Origin: JAWPMT01 sp965601475
GTDB taxonomy: Bacteria > Bacteroidota > Bacteroidia > Cytophagales > Cyclobacteriaceae
Length of the DNA stretch: 64,000 nucleotides
Assembly: GCA_965601475.1 (NCBI GenBank)
Contig: OZ271832.1
Location: 310,001 to 374,000, forward strand
Direction: 5' to 3'
Each line of letters begins with the position of its first letter. Position 1 is the first letter of the stretch. Positions 34,633 through 43,233 of the stretch are shown here, piece by piece. The position numbers and the translations under genes were made by a program. The notes under the pieces are model-generated. The model saw only the letters and a list, made by a program, of their open reading frames with translations. It was not told where the DNA came from and did no database searches.

Positions 34633-35349
34633 CTATTTCTGTTTTCTGTCTATAGAGTGACGGATATACTTTTCCAACACAACAGTCATGATGATGATCA
34701 GGTAGAACTGACCCGCGAGACCGGTAAAGATGGCTGCTTTTTGGGCCATTGGAGTTATCGGTACGATCTCCCCATATCCAATTGTAAGGAGGGTGATAAA
34801 GGCATAGTACATGATGGAGTCAGCTCTTACTGTCAGGCTGCTGGTCTCCAAAAGCGTGCCTTTGAACGACCCGGGCGCTACCGTTTCTATGAGCATAAAG
34901 AGAAAAAAGGATACAAATCCCAGGGAGATATATCCACTCGCCAGTCCCATGATCACGTTTTTGTTGACATTATCGGATCTCCAGACTTGCTTGATCAGAC
35001 TGATGGTGACAGTGGTGCTGAACATAAGGTAAATGGACAATCTCATGAGGATGCTGTCTGTACTGCCTGATCTAAAGAAAAAATTGGAGCCAAACTGGTA
35101 AACTGCGCCAAGGAAGAGCACAATGAAAAACCACATCAGCGTACGGTTTGAGGATATCAAATTGATCGCCGCGGCAATCGAAACCGTGATCAAAATCGGG
35201 TGAATGATCTCTTCATACACCTCAGGCGCAAAAAGAAGTGATCCAAAAAGGATCAGTATTTGACTCGAAAGAAAAATGTCGAATCGATGGGTATGTAAAA
35301 AGGTCCTCAATTCCGCCACAGCCGAAAAGATAGAAATAAGTCCTGCCAA
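34633..35349 (-). CDS. potassium channel family membrane protein
   Basis: A 238-residue protein with about six hydrophobic helices. The pore region ADSIMYYAFITLLTIGYGEI holds the K+ selectivity filter TIGYG, followed by the last transmembrane helix. It resembles two-pore-helix or voltage-channel-like ion channels without a C-terminal RCK domain. The only upstream start is a TTG at 35349; no ATG occurs in the first 100 residues. It is transcribed away from the Crp/Fnr gene at 35659. Confidence 0.87.
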   Translation of the reverse strand: MAGLISIFSAVAELRTFLHTHRFDIFLSSQILILFGSLLFAPEVYEEIIHPILITVSIAAAINLISSNRTLMWFFIVLFLGAVYQFGSNFFFRSGSTDSILMRLSIYLMFSTTVTISLIKQVWRSDNVNKNVIMGLASGYISLGFVSFFLFMLIETVAPGSFKGTLLETSSLTVRADSIMYYAFITLLTIGYGEIVPITPMAQKAAIFTGLAGQFYLIIIMTVVLEKYIRHSIDRKQK

Positions 35350-35658
35350 ACTGCTACCCTGTCGGTTACTTTGCCACTTTTTTGGGCGTTTGATTTTTTA
35401 CAAAGCCAACTTTGAGCACCTCGCAGAGGATGCTAACGTGGTTGAGGCCATACGCTTTTTTGAATCAGCGAAATGATAGCGAGCATAAATGGAAAGAATT
35501 TTCTCAGGTTCGGAACTCCCTGGCTCGCATAAATCAAACACTGAGCACGGGGAATTGAAGCAGGAGACGGCCAACAAAAACTATCTTTAAGATGGTTTTT
35601 TTGTATTTAAGACTTCTTGCGCTTTCCAGGCTCGACAAATCAGTTGCTGTAGATTAGA
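35350..35658. other. divergent intergenic region with a plus-strand terminator-like hairpin
   Basis: A 309-bp stretch between the potassium channel gene (minus) and the Crp/Fnr gene (plus). It holds the terminator-like hairpin at 35576-35602. Upstream of it a short plus-strand stretch ending at 35476 reads NFEHLAEDANVVEAIRFFES, which has coding character but no recognised start or family; it may be the end of a lost gene. Confidence 0.4.
35576..35602 (+). terminator. intrinsic terminator without an obvious upstream gene
   Basis: AACTATC and GATGGTT pair (with one G-U) around a 5-nt loop and run into seven T residues. On the plus strand no intact gene precedes it for several kilobases, so it may terminate a lost gene, an antisense transcript or a leader of the Crp/Fnr gene at 35659. 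Confidence 0.45.
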
Positions 35659-36240
35659 ATGAACACTCAACCCCTGATCAACTACTTCAATAATATTCTG
35701 CCCTTGGATGACCAGGAGACTGCCTATGTCCAGGAAGTCTTCCAAGAAAGAAGGGTAAAACGAAGGCAATTCATTCTTCAGGAAGGTGACGTAAGTAAGT
35801 TCAATACGTTTGTTGTTAGTGGTTGCTTCCGAATGTACGTTGTTGATAAGAATGCCAGGGAGCACAACCTCCAATTTGCCATTGAGAATTGCTGGACTGG
35901 AGATATTCATAGCTTTTTCTTCAAGAAACCCAGTCAGCTTTATATCGAAGCGATGGAAAGCTCAATCGTTCTCCAAATCAAGAGAGAAGATCAATTCAAG
36001 TTGTATTTGGACTACCCGAAATTCAACAGGATTTTCAGAATCGTGGCTGAAAATGATAACCTGAGTTTGCAGCGTAGAATTTTGAATAATATAAGCCTGT
36101 CCTCTGAGGAACGCTACCTCGACTTTTTAGCGCGGTACCCCGAATTGTTCAATCGCATTTCCAACGTGCAAATTGCATCCTACCTGGGTGTAACCCCTGA
36201 GTTTTTGAGCGCCATACGAAAGCGATTGGCCAAATCTTAA
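35659..36240 (+). CDS. Crp/Fnr family transcriptional regulator
   Basis: A 193-residue regulator with a beta-roll sensor domain (RRQFILQEGDVSKFNTFVVS, SQLYIEAMESSIVLQIK) and a C-terminal HTH (NVQIASYLGVTPEFLSAIRK). It is related to the regulators at 10540 and 31350. Tandem palindromes begin inside its stop codon (36236-36273), just upstream of two NmrA-like genes on the same strand. It is therefore the likely regulator of those genes or of itself; the ligand is unknown. Confidence 0.9.
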   Translation: MNTQPLINYFNNILPLDDQETAYVQEVFQERRVKRRQFILQEGDVSKFNTFVVSGCFRMYVVDKNAREHNLQFAIENCWTGDIHSFFFKKPSQLYIEAMESSIVLQIKREDQFKLYLDYPKFNRIFRIVAENDNLSLQRRILNNISLSSEERYLDFLARYPELFNRISNVQIASYLGVTPEFLSAIRKRLAKS

Positions 36241-36273
36241 GAATTCTTAAGGCTCCTTCTTAAGAATTCTTAT
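36236..36273. promoter_or_regulatory. tandem palindromes between Crp/Fnr gene and NmrA-like genes
   Basis: CTTAAGAATTCTTAAG (36236-36251) is a perfect 16-bp palindrome, and CTTAAGAATTCTTAT (36259-36273) repeats it with one end changed. The centres are 23 bp apart, about two helical turns. The first copy overlaps the stop codon of the regulator gene. The two copies can also pair with each other into a long hairpin of about 13 bp, but no T-run follows. Confidence 0.55.
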
Positions 36274-36326
36274 AGGTAGCTTCAAAAGCCATTTTCCAGC
36301 TTTGTATCGGATTAATATTCAGACAA

Positions 36327-37214
36327 ATGGAAAAGAAAATCATTGCCGTAATAGGTGCCACGGGAGTCCAGGGCAAAGGGGTAATTAATGGCTTGGCGAG
36401 GAGTGAAAATTTCATCATCAGAGCGATTACCCGCAAGCCGGAAGCATACAAAGGAAAAGCACATGAAGCTGTATTTGGAGACTTGACGCAGGAAGAATCC
36501 TTGGATGAAGCATTCGAAAATGCTTACGGAGTGTTCGTGGTCACCAACTTTTGGGAACCCGGTGGGACCGATGAAATGGCGCAGGCGACCAACGCTATCA
36601 ACGCAGCCAAAAGAGCTGGGGTCAAACATTTCGTATGGTCTACCCTACCCAATGTGGAAGCCATCAGTGAAGGCAAGCTCTATGTGCCGCACTTCACTGG
36701 AAAAGCGAAAGTCGATGAGATCGTGCACAACGCAGGATTCCAGTACCACACGTTTGTTCAACCGCCTTTTTATTACCAAAACCTCACAGGGATGTTAGCT
36801 CCTCAGCCCCAGGAGGATGGTTCGCTTGGATGGGCATTGCCGATAGACCCAACAAAAAAGGTCATTCATATGGCAGATATTGATGACTTCGGAAATGTGG
36901 TTGCTGGGGCACTGTTGAAACCTGAAACAACAGGTCAGGGAAGCTACCTGTCTGTAGCAGCGGAGTTGAATAGTTTCAACGACATTTTGGAGGCCTTCAA
37001 AGCCATTGGAAAAGACTACAGCTTCAATCATATCCCAGCAGAGGTCTTTTCAAACTTCTTTGAGGGTGCTGCCGACGTGGCTCAAACCTACAAGTATTTC
37101 GAAATCCACACTTACATGGGTCCAAATGCTGATGACCGCATACAATTGGCCAAAGAAATTGCTACCGAGCCATTCACTCCGCTGACGCAATGGATTCAGG
37201 AAAATGCCCTTTGA
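36327..37214 (+). CDS. NmrA family NAD(P)-binding protein
   Basis: A 295-residue atypical SDR of the NmrA/HSCARG type. The Rossmann motif is GATGVQGKGV near residues 10-19, followed by RAITRKPEA, VFGDLTQ, FVVTNFWE and FVWSTLPNVEAIS, with FYYQNLTG as a family signature. Members sense NADP(H) or reduce quinones. It lies 86 bp after the Crp/Fnr gene and 48 bp before a second NmrA-like gene with the same domain order, so this looks like a tandem duplication. The paired genes are probably co-transcribed. Confidence 0.92.
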   Translation: MEKKIIAVIGATGVQGKGVINGLARSENFIIRAITRKPEAYKGKAHEAVFGDLTQEESLDEAFENAYGVFVVTNFWEPGGTDEMAQATNAINAAKRAGVKHFVWSTLPNVEAISEGKLYVPHFTGKAKVDEIVHNAGFQYHTFVQPPFYYQNLTGMLAPQPQEDGSLGWALPIDPTKKVIHMADIDDFGNVVAGALLKPETTGQGSYLSVAAELNSFNDILEAFKAIGKDYSFNHIPAEVFSNFFEGAADVAQTYKYFEIHTYMGPNADDRIQLAKEIATEPFTPLTQWIQENAL

Positions 37215-37262
37215 GTCAGGAAAACTGCAACATGGAAATTGAACGTAGAAACCCCATATCCA

Positions 37263-38213
37263 ATGGATAATGCAGAAAAACCGATTGTAGCTGTATTTGG
37301 TAGTACGGGCCGACAAGGTGGCAGCGTGGTTCGTTACCTGCTTGATCACGGCGGATTCCAGGTTCGAGCCATTACGAGAAACCCATCCAAACATGAAGGC
37401 ATGGCAGATGAAGTGGTCTATGCCGATCTGACCAAACCTGAAACCCTGGCCCCGGCACTGCGTGGGGCCTACGGGGTATTCCTGGTTACAGATTACTGGG
37501 CAGTCACCAGTACTGCAGATTGGGCACAAACCCCATCGGAAGAATGGATTGATCCGGTGGATGAGTTTGGGCAAGGTCAGGCGGTAGTGGACGCAGCCAG
37601 GAAGGCGGGCGTCAAGCACTTTATTTGGTCGACGCTACCTAATCCCATACAGATTTCCGATGGCGCCTTTAACATCCCCTACTGGACGAGCAAAGCAAAG
37701 TTGGATGCTGTTGTTGCCAATGCAGGATTCGAATCCTACAGTTTTGTGGAGGCACCCTTCTATTACCAGAATTTTCTGAAAGAAATGGCACCTGCACCAC
37801 AGGAGGACGGATCAAAGGCATGGAACCTACCTATGCAGCCCGAATCGAAGGTGATGCACATGGGTGATATTGGTCAAATGGGTGCCATCGTCCTGGGCGC
37901 ATTTCTGAATCCGGAGAAAGCTGGTCAAGGTCAGCATCTATCTCTGGCTGGGGGAACTTACAGCTGGTCTGATGTGGTAGAGATCTTCAATGCCCAAGGG
38001 CATCGGGTTGCTTTCAACCAGGTACCTGACGAAATTTTTGACGGATCATTGCCAGGTGCCAAAAACTTGCGACACTCACTCAGGTTTATGGAAGCTCATA
38101 CCTATTTCGGTCCCAAGGCCGAGGGGAAAATTGCATTAGCCAAAGACATTGCCACTGAACCGCTGACTTCGCTGGAGGAATGGATTGAGCAAAACATTCA
38201 TCATTGGGAATAA
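37263..38213 (+). CDS. NmrA family NAD(P)-binding protein, paralogue of the upstream gene
   Basis: About 316 residues with the same architecture: GSTGRQGGSVV Rossmann motif near the N terminus, RAITRNPSK, VYADLTKPE, FLVTDYWA, HFIWSTLPNPIQIS and FYYQNFLKE. It differs from the upstream paralogue by an insertion of about 12 residues before the FGQGQAVVDAARKAG helix. The ATG at 37263 is preferred to a TTG at 37239. A bidirectional terminator lies 36 bp after the stop. The function is probably NADP(H)-dependent reduction or redox sensing; no substrate is known. Confidence 0.92.
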   Translation: MDNAEKPIVAVFGSTGRQGGSVVRYLLDHGGFQVRAITRNPSKHEGMADEVVYADLTKPETLAPALRGAYGVFLVTDYWAVTSTADWAQTPSEEWIDPVDEFGQGQAVVDAARKAGVKHFIWSTLPNPIQISDGAFNIPYWTSKAKLDAVVANAGFESYSFVEAPFYYQNFLKEMAPAPQEDGSKAWNLPMQPESKVMHMGDIGQMGAIVLGAFLNPEKAGQGQHLSLAGGTYSWSDVVEIFNAQGHRVAFNQVPDEIFDGSLPGAKNLRHSLRFMEAHTYFGPKAEGKIALAKDIATEPLTSLEEWIEQNIHHWE

Positions 38214-38248
38214 TAGCCTTAGGCAAAAACGGCAATGTCAGAAAGCAA

Positions 38249-38281
38249 AAAGAGGGTGCCCATAATGGCCACCCTCTTTGC
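38249..38281. terminator. bidirectional intrinsic terminator
   Basis: AAAGAGGGTG and CACCCTCTTT form a 10-bp stem, extendable with GGC/GCC, flanked by A-rich and T-rich sequence on either side. It lies between the convergent NmrA-like gene (plus) and FISUMP lipoprotein gene (minus) and can serve both. Confidence 0.75.
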
Positions 38282-38299
38282 TATTCTTCAGGTTCAGGT

Positions 38300-39700
38300 T
38301 TAGTTCATGATACACCTGATACCAAAGCCATACACTCTTGGCCCTGGGTTGATATATACCTGACTGTTCCCATCGTGCATATAGAAGTAGTCAGCATCAT
38401 CACCTTGAATTGTCTGGCTCCAAAGCTGGCTACTGGTCTTATCGTAGAAGAAATCCGGCTGCGTGCCCGTGTAGTCAAACGGGTTTCGATATCCATTGGG
38501 AACGATGTCGAGCCCCGATTGACCAAAAGTGGGTTGTGATTTGAATGCGTTTTTCGTCCAGAGGTCAGTACCTGCCAATTTATAGGCGGGATCATCCCCT
38601 ACGCTGGCAACGAGCGTATTCCAGTCGTCAGAAGTCGGCACCCTCCAGCCCTCAGGACACACATCTCCAGACGCTACCACATAATGGTTGTATAGCGCTC
38701 CATATTGAGGCTGATAGACCGCAGAATCATTGTTGTACCAGGAATATGCCGGCGTGGTGAGGTTTACCCAAGTGGCCTGCACAGTTACTTCGGCAATGGG
38801 CGTGCCGTCGTTGAAATGAACCACGCTGAGGTTTTTGTCCAACCAAACCTGATCCCCAATTTCGATGGTACCATAGACATTTCCATCGATGTCAATTACC
38901 TGCTGAGGAACTGGTGATTTTTGAAGAATTACAACCAGGGGATCTGCCAAATGTCCCTTCAACGTTTCATTGTCCAGGCTCACGGTGTCAGGCTCAAAAT
39001 CATCTTTAGTGGTAATGACAGTGTATTCGCCGTAACCATCCGGAAGGGTGATCTGATTGGTAATATCCGAAATAGCTTGATCAAAGACCTCCACGCCGTC
39101 TCCCAAAATCCGAACGTCAGCATCCGTCAGTTCAAAAGCAGCGGAAGACTCATTCGGCACTTGCACGGCCATAAGGAAGTCAAAGGTCTCTACGATGTTC
39201 AGTTGAAAGCCCACATACCCAAAGTCTGCCGCAGTCACTGATTCCGTAGACAATACTTCAGGGGTTAATTGTGAAGAAACATCCTCACTGATGGAGAAAT
39301 CAATCGGCAAGGGATCACTAACCAGGTACGCCAGGGCACTGCCTTCCAGAGGTGCCGCATAGATGGCATGGACATCGGCATCATTCACGAAATATTCTAC
39401 CAATTGGTAGGGACCTACTTCCAGTGCAATCGGTTCACTGATAAAACTGCCATTGAGACTGATCACATTGAGTGCTTCCTGAGAATGAATGGTCTCTCCT
39501 GCAGCGTCCTGAATGGTCACAATGATTTGATGAGGAACGACTTCCGCGGTTCTCCCGTTATATGGGTCTCCTTCGGCATCGGCTACGTAGAAAGAGAATT
39601 GCACCTCTCCTGTATCAGCTTCAGGTTCAGGGTCGTTTTGTTGGCAAGCATGGACGGCCAGTATGGCGGCCAGTGCCACTACTTTTGATAGTGTTTTCAT
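38300..39700 (-). CDS. FISUMP-domain lipoprotein
   Basis: About 466 residues. A lipobox (AVHAC, Cys19 from the ATG at 39700) is followed by a region with two or three beta-sandwich-like repeats (about 25-275). The C-terminal 190 residues match the Fibrobacter succinogenes major paralogous domain: QVWLDKNLSVVHFNDGTPI, AYSWYNNDSA, YGALYNHYVV, CPEGWRVPTSDDWNTLV and a final GFGIRCI. Such proteins are surface lipoproteins of unknown role. An 18-bp near-palindrome matching one in the nearby two-component locus lies at 39783-39800, 83 bp upstream of the start. Confidence 0.88.
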   Translation of the reverse strand: MKTLSKVVALAAILAVHACQQNDPEPEADTGEVQFSFYVADAEGDPYNGRTAEVVPHQIIVTIQDAAGETIHSQEALNVISLNGSFISEPIALEVGPYQLVEYFVNDADVHAIYAAPLEGSALAYLVSDPLPIDFSISEDVSSQLTPEVLSTESVTAADFGYVGFQLNIVETFDFLMAVQVPNESSAAFELTDADVRILGDGVEVFDQAISDITNQITLPDGYGEYTVITTKDDFEPDTVSLDNETLKGHLADPLVVILQKSPVPQQVIDIDGNVYGTIEIGDQVWLDKNLSVVHFNDGTPIAEVTVQATWVNLTTPAYSWYNNDSAVYQPQYGALYNHYVVASGDVCPEGWRVPTSDDWNTLVASVGDDPAYKLAGTDLWTKNAFKSQPTFGQSGLDIVPNGYRNPFDYTGTQPDFFYDKTSSQLWSQTIQGDDADYFYMHDGNSQVYINPGPRVYGFGIRCIMN

Positions 39701-39782
39701 CGAATTGGTTGTTAGTGTTCTTTGATTCAAAGCTGGCTTGCAGTAAGCGGGATTACATCAGGTGGGCGGTGTATAGTCTTAG

Positions 39783-39800
39783 ATACCTCGATTGGGGTAT
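39783..39800. promoter_or_regulatory. response-regulator site candidate upstream of FISUMP gene
   Basis: ATACCTCGATTGGGGTAT matches the perfect palindrome at 40852-40869 in 16 of 18 positions. It lies 83-100 bp upstream of the lipoprotein start. Confidence 0.55.
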
Positions 39801-39848
39801 GGAGCTAGATTTAGCTGGCCCGCGGGGAATGGGTGTTGGACAGGAAAT

Positions 39849-39876
39849 AAAAAAGCGTAGATATCAATCTACGCTT
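39849..39876 (-). terminator. intrinsic terminator of the tectonin-like gene
   Basis: AAGCGTAGAT and ATCTACGCTT form a perfect 10-bp stem with a 4-nt loop. On the minus strand it is followed by a run of T residues. It lies 78 bp after the stop of the tectonin-like gene. Confidence 0.75.
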
Positions 39877-39953
39877 AGAGGGGGTCAGGTGAGTGTTCAG
39901 AATAAGTGCGGCTTCCAATTCCTTCCCCCTCGAAAAATCAGGTATTGAATGGA

Positions 39954-40562
39954 TTATAGATGGGCAGTACCTACGTTACCACCAGTTCCAACCGCAATTA
40001 CTCTGTCTGGTTTGGCCTGAATGACTATCGATCTTAGCGTCCAATTGGAATCAACCCCTTCCATAACGTGAGTGCCTAGGTGGTATTTTCCCAGATTACT
40101 CTCGGTGCCAACGCAGTAAACTAGGCCTTCATTCGACGGGTCAAATGCTATCCAGTCCAGCGTCCAGCCTCCAAGGTTGCCCTGATCGATCCAGTTTGTA
40201 CCGTTCCATGTGCCAACATTTCCTTCCGTACCGACACACCACATTTTGCCTTCTTTGGTGAAGGCGAGCATCTTCAACGTCCAACCACCAAGATTCCCTT
40301 TATCCTCCCAAGCATCACCAACCCACTTTCCTACATTTCCGTCAGTTCCCACTGCCCAAAGCTGCCCGCTAGCATCTAACGTAAGCATTTTCAATGTCCA
40401 ACCACCCAGATTCTGAAGGTCTTTGAAACCTCCAAAGGCAATGTCAGCCATTTCACCCGTATTGCCTTCTGTTCCAACAAAATAAAAGTTATTTGAAACA
40501 CTATCGAAGGCAATACTGCTGAGTGTCCATCCTCCTACTTTCCCGTGATCTGAAAAATTCAT
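39954..40562 (-). CDS. tectonin-like tandem-repeat beta-propeller protein
   Basis: A 202-residue protein made almost wholly of five tandem repeats of about 38-42 residues. Each begins with GGWTL or NWTL and contains a hydrophobic-AFD-G-x-[LM]W-x-VGT-[DE]GN-[VL]G strand series (for example GQLWAVGTDGNVGKW and GKMWCVGTEGNVGTW). This fits a small tectonin-type beta propeller, a fold often seen in lectins. There is no signal peptide, so it is cytoplasmic or exported by an unusual route. Its upstream region carries the palindromes also found near the two-component genes. Confidence 0.72.
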   Translation of the reverse strand: MNFSDHGKVGGWTLSSIAFDSVSNNFYFVGTEGNTGEMADIAFGGFKDLQNLGGWTLKMLTLDASGQLWAVGTDGNVGKWVGDAWEDKGNLGGWTLKMLAFTKEGKMWCVGTEGNVGTWNGTNWIDQGNLGGWTLDWIAFDPSNEGLVYCVGTESNLGKYHLGTHVMEGVDSNWTLRSIVIQAKPDRVIAVGTGGNVGTAHL

Positions 40563-40760
40563 ATCTATTCAATTTAGATTCCTACTCATAAGGCTTTTCG
40601 GTTTCCGCCTCTCACTGAAAATACTGAGCGAGAACAGTCCGTTTTTTAGTTCCTGAACTTGCCAGATACAGGTGGGTTCTGCTCCACCTCAAAGCTTTGA
40701 TGAGGTAAAGTTGAAGTGGACGTGAAAGGAATCCATCAGGTATAGTCGGTATCATTTTGG

Positions 40761-40778
40761 ATAACGCTATTGGGGTAG
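40761..40778. promoter_or_regulatory. response-regulator site candidate, diverged copy
   Basis: ATAACGCTATTGGGGTAG matches the perfect palindrome at 40852-40869 in 14 of 18 positions; the GGGGTA half is intact. Confidence 0.45.
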
Positions 40779-40851
40779 TGCAATGCTCTTGCTGAATAAT
40801 CAAAAAAGGTGTAATTTCAACTAACGCTTCGAATAGGGGGTATCTGGTGCA

Positions 40852-40869
40852 ATACCCCAATTGGGGTAT
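40852..40869. promoter_or_regulatory. perfect 18-bp palindrome, response-regulator site candidate
   Basis: ATACCCCAATTGGGGTAT is fully self-complementary. It lies 62 bp upstream of the 139-residue protein gene that begins the histidine kinase/response regulator transcript. TACC...GGTA arms fit sites of NarL/LuxR-type response regulators. Confidence 0.6.
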
Positions 40870-40930
40870 CATCTATGCAACTGGAGTCATGACATTTGAA
40901 GCAGCAATGAATCTATAAATACTTTGAACT

Positions 40931-41350
40931 ATGGCAAATGCATTGATATTAGTTGACATTTTCGAAATTAATGGGCAAGCGCTTCTACATATAAGCCCCG
41001 GAGTTTCGGGGCCTTTAGTTGGTGGTGACTCGCTCACTTTGCTGATCCGAAACGAAACGAATCTATCGCCCACAGAAGGTGAATCCCATATCTCTTGTCC
41101 AGTTGATTTTCTAACACCAGAGAACCCTGTAAGCACTTCACCTCAAAATAGTGGAGAAATTCGGTATAACTGGTATGGGGATGCACCAGGTCCAGGTAGT
41201 CCAGTAAACGTGCCACTAGGAAAGGTAAAGCCTCTTAGCCACGGATGCTCATTCTCTTACAGTATTCATTTGTTCAATTCAAATACACAAGGACCCAGTG
41301 AGTTAGTACTAGCGGCAGACCCTCAAATCACCATCAACCCAACCCCCTGA
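40931..41350 (+). CDS. hypothetical protein, first gene of the two-component operon
   Basis: A 139-residue protein without signal peptide, rich in Ser, Pro, Gly and Asn, with probable beta strands (LILVDIFEINGQALLHISPG, SLTLLIRNET, EIRYNWYG, SFSYSIHLF). It resembles no family I can name. A histidine kinase gene follows after 14 bp. The upstream palindromes link it to the tectonin-like and FISUMP genes. A role as effector or ligand in that module is inference. Confidence 0.65.
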   Translation: MANALILVDIFEINGQALLHISPGVSGPLVGGDSLTLLIRNETNLSPTEGESHISCPVDFLTPENPVSTSPQNSGEIRYNWYGDAPGPGSPVNVPLGKVKPLSHGCSFSYSIHLFNSNTQGPSELVLAADPQITINPTP

Positions 41351-41364
41351 TCGAAACTGGAATT

Positions 41365-43233
41365 TTGAAGGCATCGACCGTAATACTCAGTAAAGCCATT
41401 CTTTTTACGATTGGCTTTTTCCTTTTTGCAACGACCTATTCTCAGGATCAGAAAATAGCGGATAGTTTGAAAAAGGTATTGATTCAAAATGACCTTGTCG
41501 ATAGTATCCAATTAGAGCTGCTGCGAAACCTCACATTCCATGAACGAGATGTTGAATTGGGTCTGGAATATGCAGATCAACTTATCCAGAAGGCTGAAGT
41601 ATTACAATCCGATAAATACATTTTCTACGGTCTACTGCAAAAAGGTTACAAAATCTGGTACCGTGGAAATTTGGACGAGGCCCTTAAGCTATTCATCAAT
41701 TCGATCGAATATGCAAGACGTGCTGAATTCAGAAAGGGCGAGGGAACAGCTCTGGGGGCGATTGCAAGTATCTACACCACATCAGGCCAACATGAGAATG
41801 CCATGAAGTATTATCGCGAGGCAATTTCAGTCCTGGAAAAATCTGACGATCCCATAGCCTTAGCGGGCACCATTCTAAATGCCGGTGATGCTTACCTCAC
41901 AATCGCTGAGTATGATTCCGCATTGCGCTATTTCAGAAAGTCTGGTGCTATCTATGACAGCCTAAGTCACCAAATAGGGAGTGCTTACAACGCAGGCAAC
42001 ATCGGCATGGTCTACGCCAACCTCGGTGACAACGACCTCGCTGAGCAAAACATCAACAAAGCCATCGACATCCTGGAAGAAATGGGTGACTTCTACCCCG
42101 TCTGCTTCTACCTCCTCTCCATGGCTGATATTTTCAGCGATCGTGAAGACCTGCAGGAGGCTATGGCCTACGCACAAAGAAGCCTGGATCTGGCCATTGC
42201 CTACAAGCTCAAGCAACAGATCAGCGATGCCCATCAAAAACTTTCCGAGCTGTTTGAGTCCACCGGAGATGCAGGGCAATCACTGCAACACTACAAAGAC
42301 TTTGTGGCCTACCGCGACAGTGTTACCAACCTGGAAACGGTACAGAAAATGGCTGATCAGCGTACGGAATTTGAAGTGAATTTGCGTGAGGTCGAAATCG
42401 ATTCATTGGAAAAGGACAGAGCGCTCCAACAGACTTACATCATCACCGCCATTTCACTATTCTTTTTATCCCTTGTCATACTTCTCTATTTGCGCCAACG
42501 CCTCCACAATACACGCCTGCGCGCAGCTGCCGAGCAAAAGGAACATGATATCCAGGTAAAGGACCTGCTAAAAAGCCAGGAAACCAAAGCCCTGCAAGCC
42601 ATGGTGCAGGGAAAAGAAGAGGAACGCCAGCACCTGGCCAAAGAACTGCACAATCACCTCGGCAGCCTACTGGCTACTGTCAAGGTGAATCTAAATGGCC
42701 TGGACAGCGAGGACAGAAGCAAGCAAAAAACTATCATCGAACTGGTGGATCAGGCTACCCAGGATGTCCGCAACATCTCGCATGAACTGAACATAGGTAT
42801 TTCAGATGGATTTGGGCTATTGCCCGCCTTGAAAGAACTGGTGCAGCACCTGCAGCATGCCAACAAACTTGAGGTAGTGCTATCCGCGGATTTGGAATTG
42901 GTACGAATCGATTCGCAAAATGAAATCCTGATCTACAGGATTGTTCAGGAGCTGGTTAGCAATGTCCTGAAGCACGCCAAGGCCTCAAAGCTCTCGATAT
43001 CCCTTACCGGATTCGAAGAGGGCAATCTCGTCAATATCCTCATTGAGGACGATGGTCAAGGCTTTGACCCTGATAAACTCGATAAGGACATCACAGGGAT
43101 GGGCCTTGCCAGCCTGAAGGAGATGATACACAAACTAGATGGTGACATGAACATTGACAGCAGTCCACAAGGAGGCACCACCATCAACATCGATCTTGCC
43201 TTAGCCATACCCGAAAACACCATTGAATTATGA
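41365..43233 (+). CDS. TPR sensor histidine kinase (NarX/DesK-type HisKA_3)
   Basis: A 622-residue kinase with a signal peptide (about 1-25), a periplasmic array of about six TPR repeats (30-330; for example ALRYFRKSGAIYDSL and AMAYAQRSLDLAI), one transmembrane helix (about 352-370), a HisKA_3 dimerisation domain with phosphoacceptor His429 (AKELHNHLGSLLATVKV) and a HATPase domain (LVSNVLKHAKASK, EDDGQGFDP, GMGLASLKEMI). It starts with TTG; no ATG fits the signal peptide. Its last four bases overlap the response regulator gene (ATGA). The signal sensed by the TPR region is unknown. Confidence 0.93.
   Translation: MKASTVILSKAILFTIGFFLFATTYSQDQKIADSLKKVLIQNDLVDSIQLELLRNLTFHERDVELGLEYADQLIQKAEVLQSDKYIFYGLLQKGYKIWYRGNLDEALKLFINSIEYARRAEFRKGEGTALGAIASIYTTSGQHENAMKYYREAISVLEKSDDPIALAGTILNAGDAYLTIAEYDSALRYFRKSGAIYDSLSHQIGSAYNAGNIGMVYANLGDNDLAEQNINKAIDILEEMGDFYPVCFYLLSMADIFSDREDLQEAMAYAQRSLDLAIAYKLKQQISDAHQKLSELFESTGDAGQSLQHYKDFVAYRDSVTNLETVQKMADQRTEFEVNLREVEIDSLEKDRALQQTYIITAISLFFLSLVILLYLRQRLHNTRLRAAAEQKEHDIQVKDLLKSQETKALQAMVQGKEEERQHLAKELHNHLGSLLATVKVNLNGLDSEDRSKQKTIIELVDQATQDVRNISHELNIGISDGFGLLPALKELVQHLQHANKLEVVLSADLELVRIDSQNEILIYRIVQELVSNVLKHAKASKLSISLTGFEEGNLVNILIEDDGQGFDPDKLDKDITGMGLASLKEMIHKLDGDMNIDSSPQGGTTINIDLALAIPENTIEL

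Larger units (their letters stand above)
40563..40930. promoter_or_regulatory. divergent regulatory region with repeated palindromes
   Basis: A 368-bp region between the tectonin-like gene (minus) and the 139-residue protein gene (plus). It holds a perfect 18-bp palindrome at 40852-40869, a diverged copy at 40761-40778 and a half site at 40835-40844. The motif AACGCT...GGGGTA...GTGCAAT occurs twice (from 40764 and 40823). A separate short palindrome TCAAAGCTTTGA lies at 40689-40700. No coding sequence was recognised. Confidence 0.6.
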
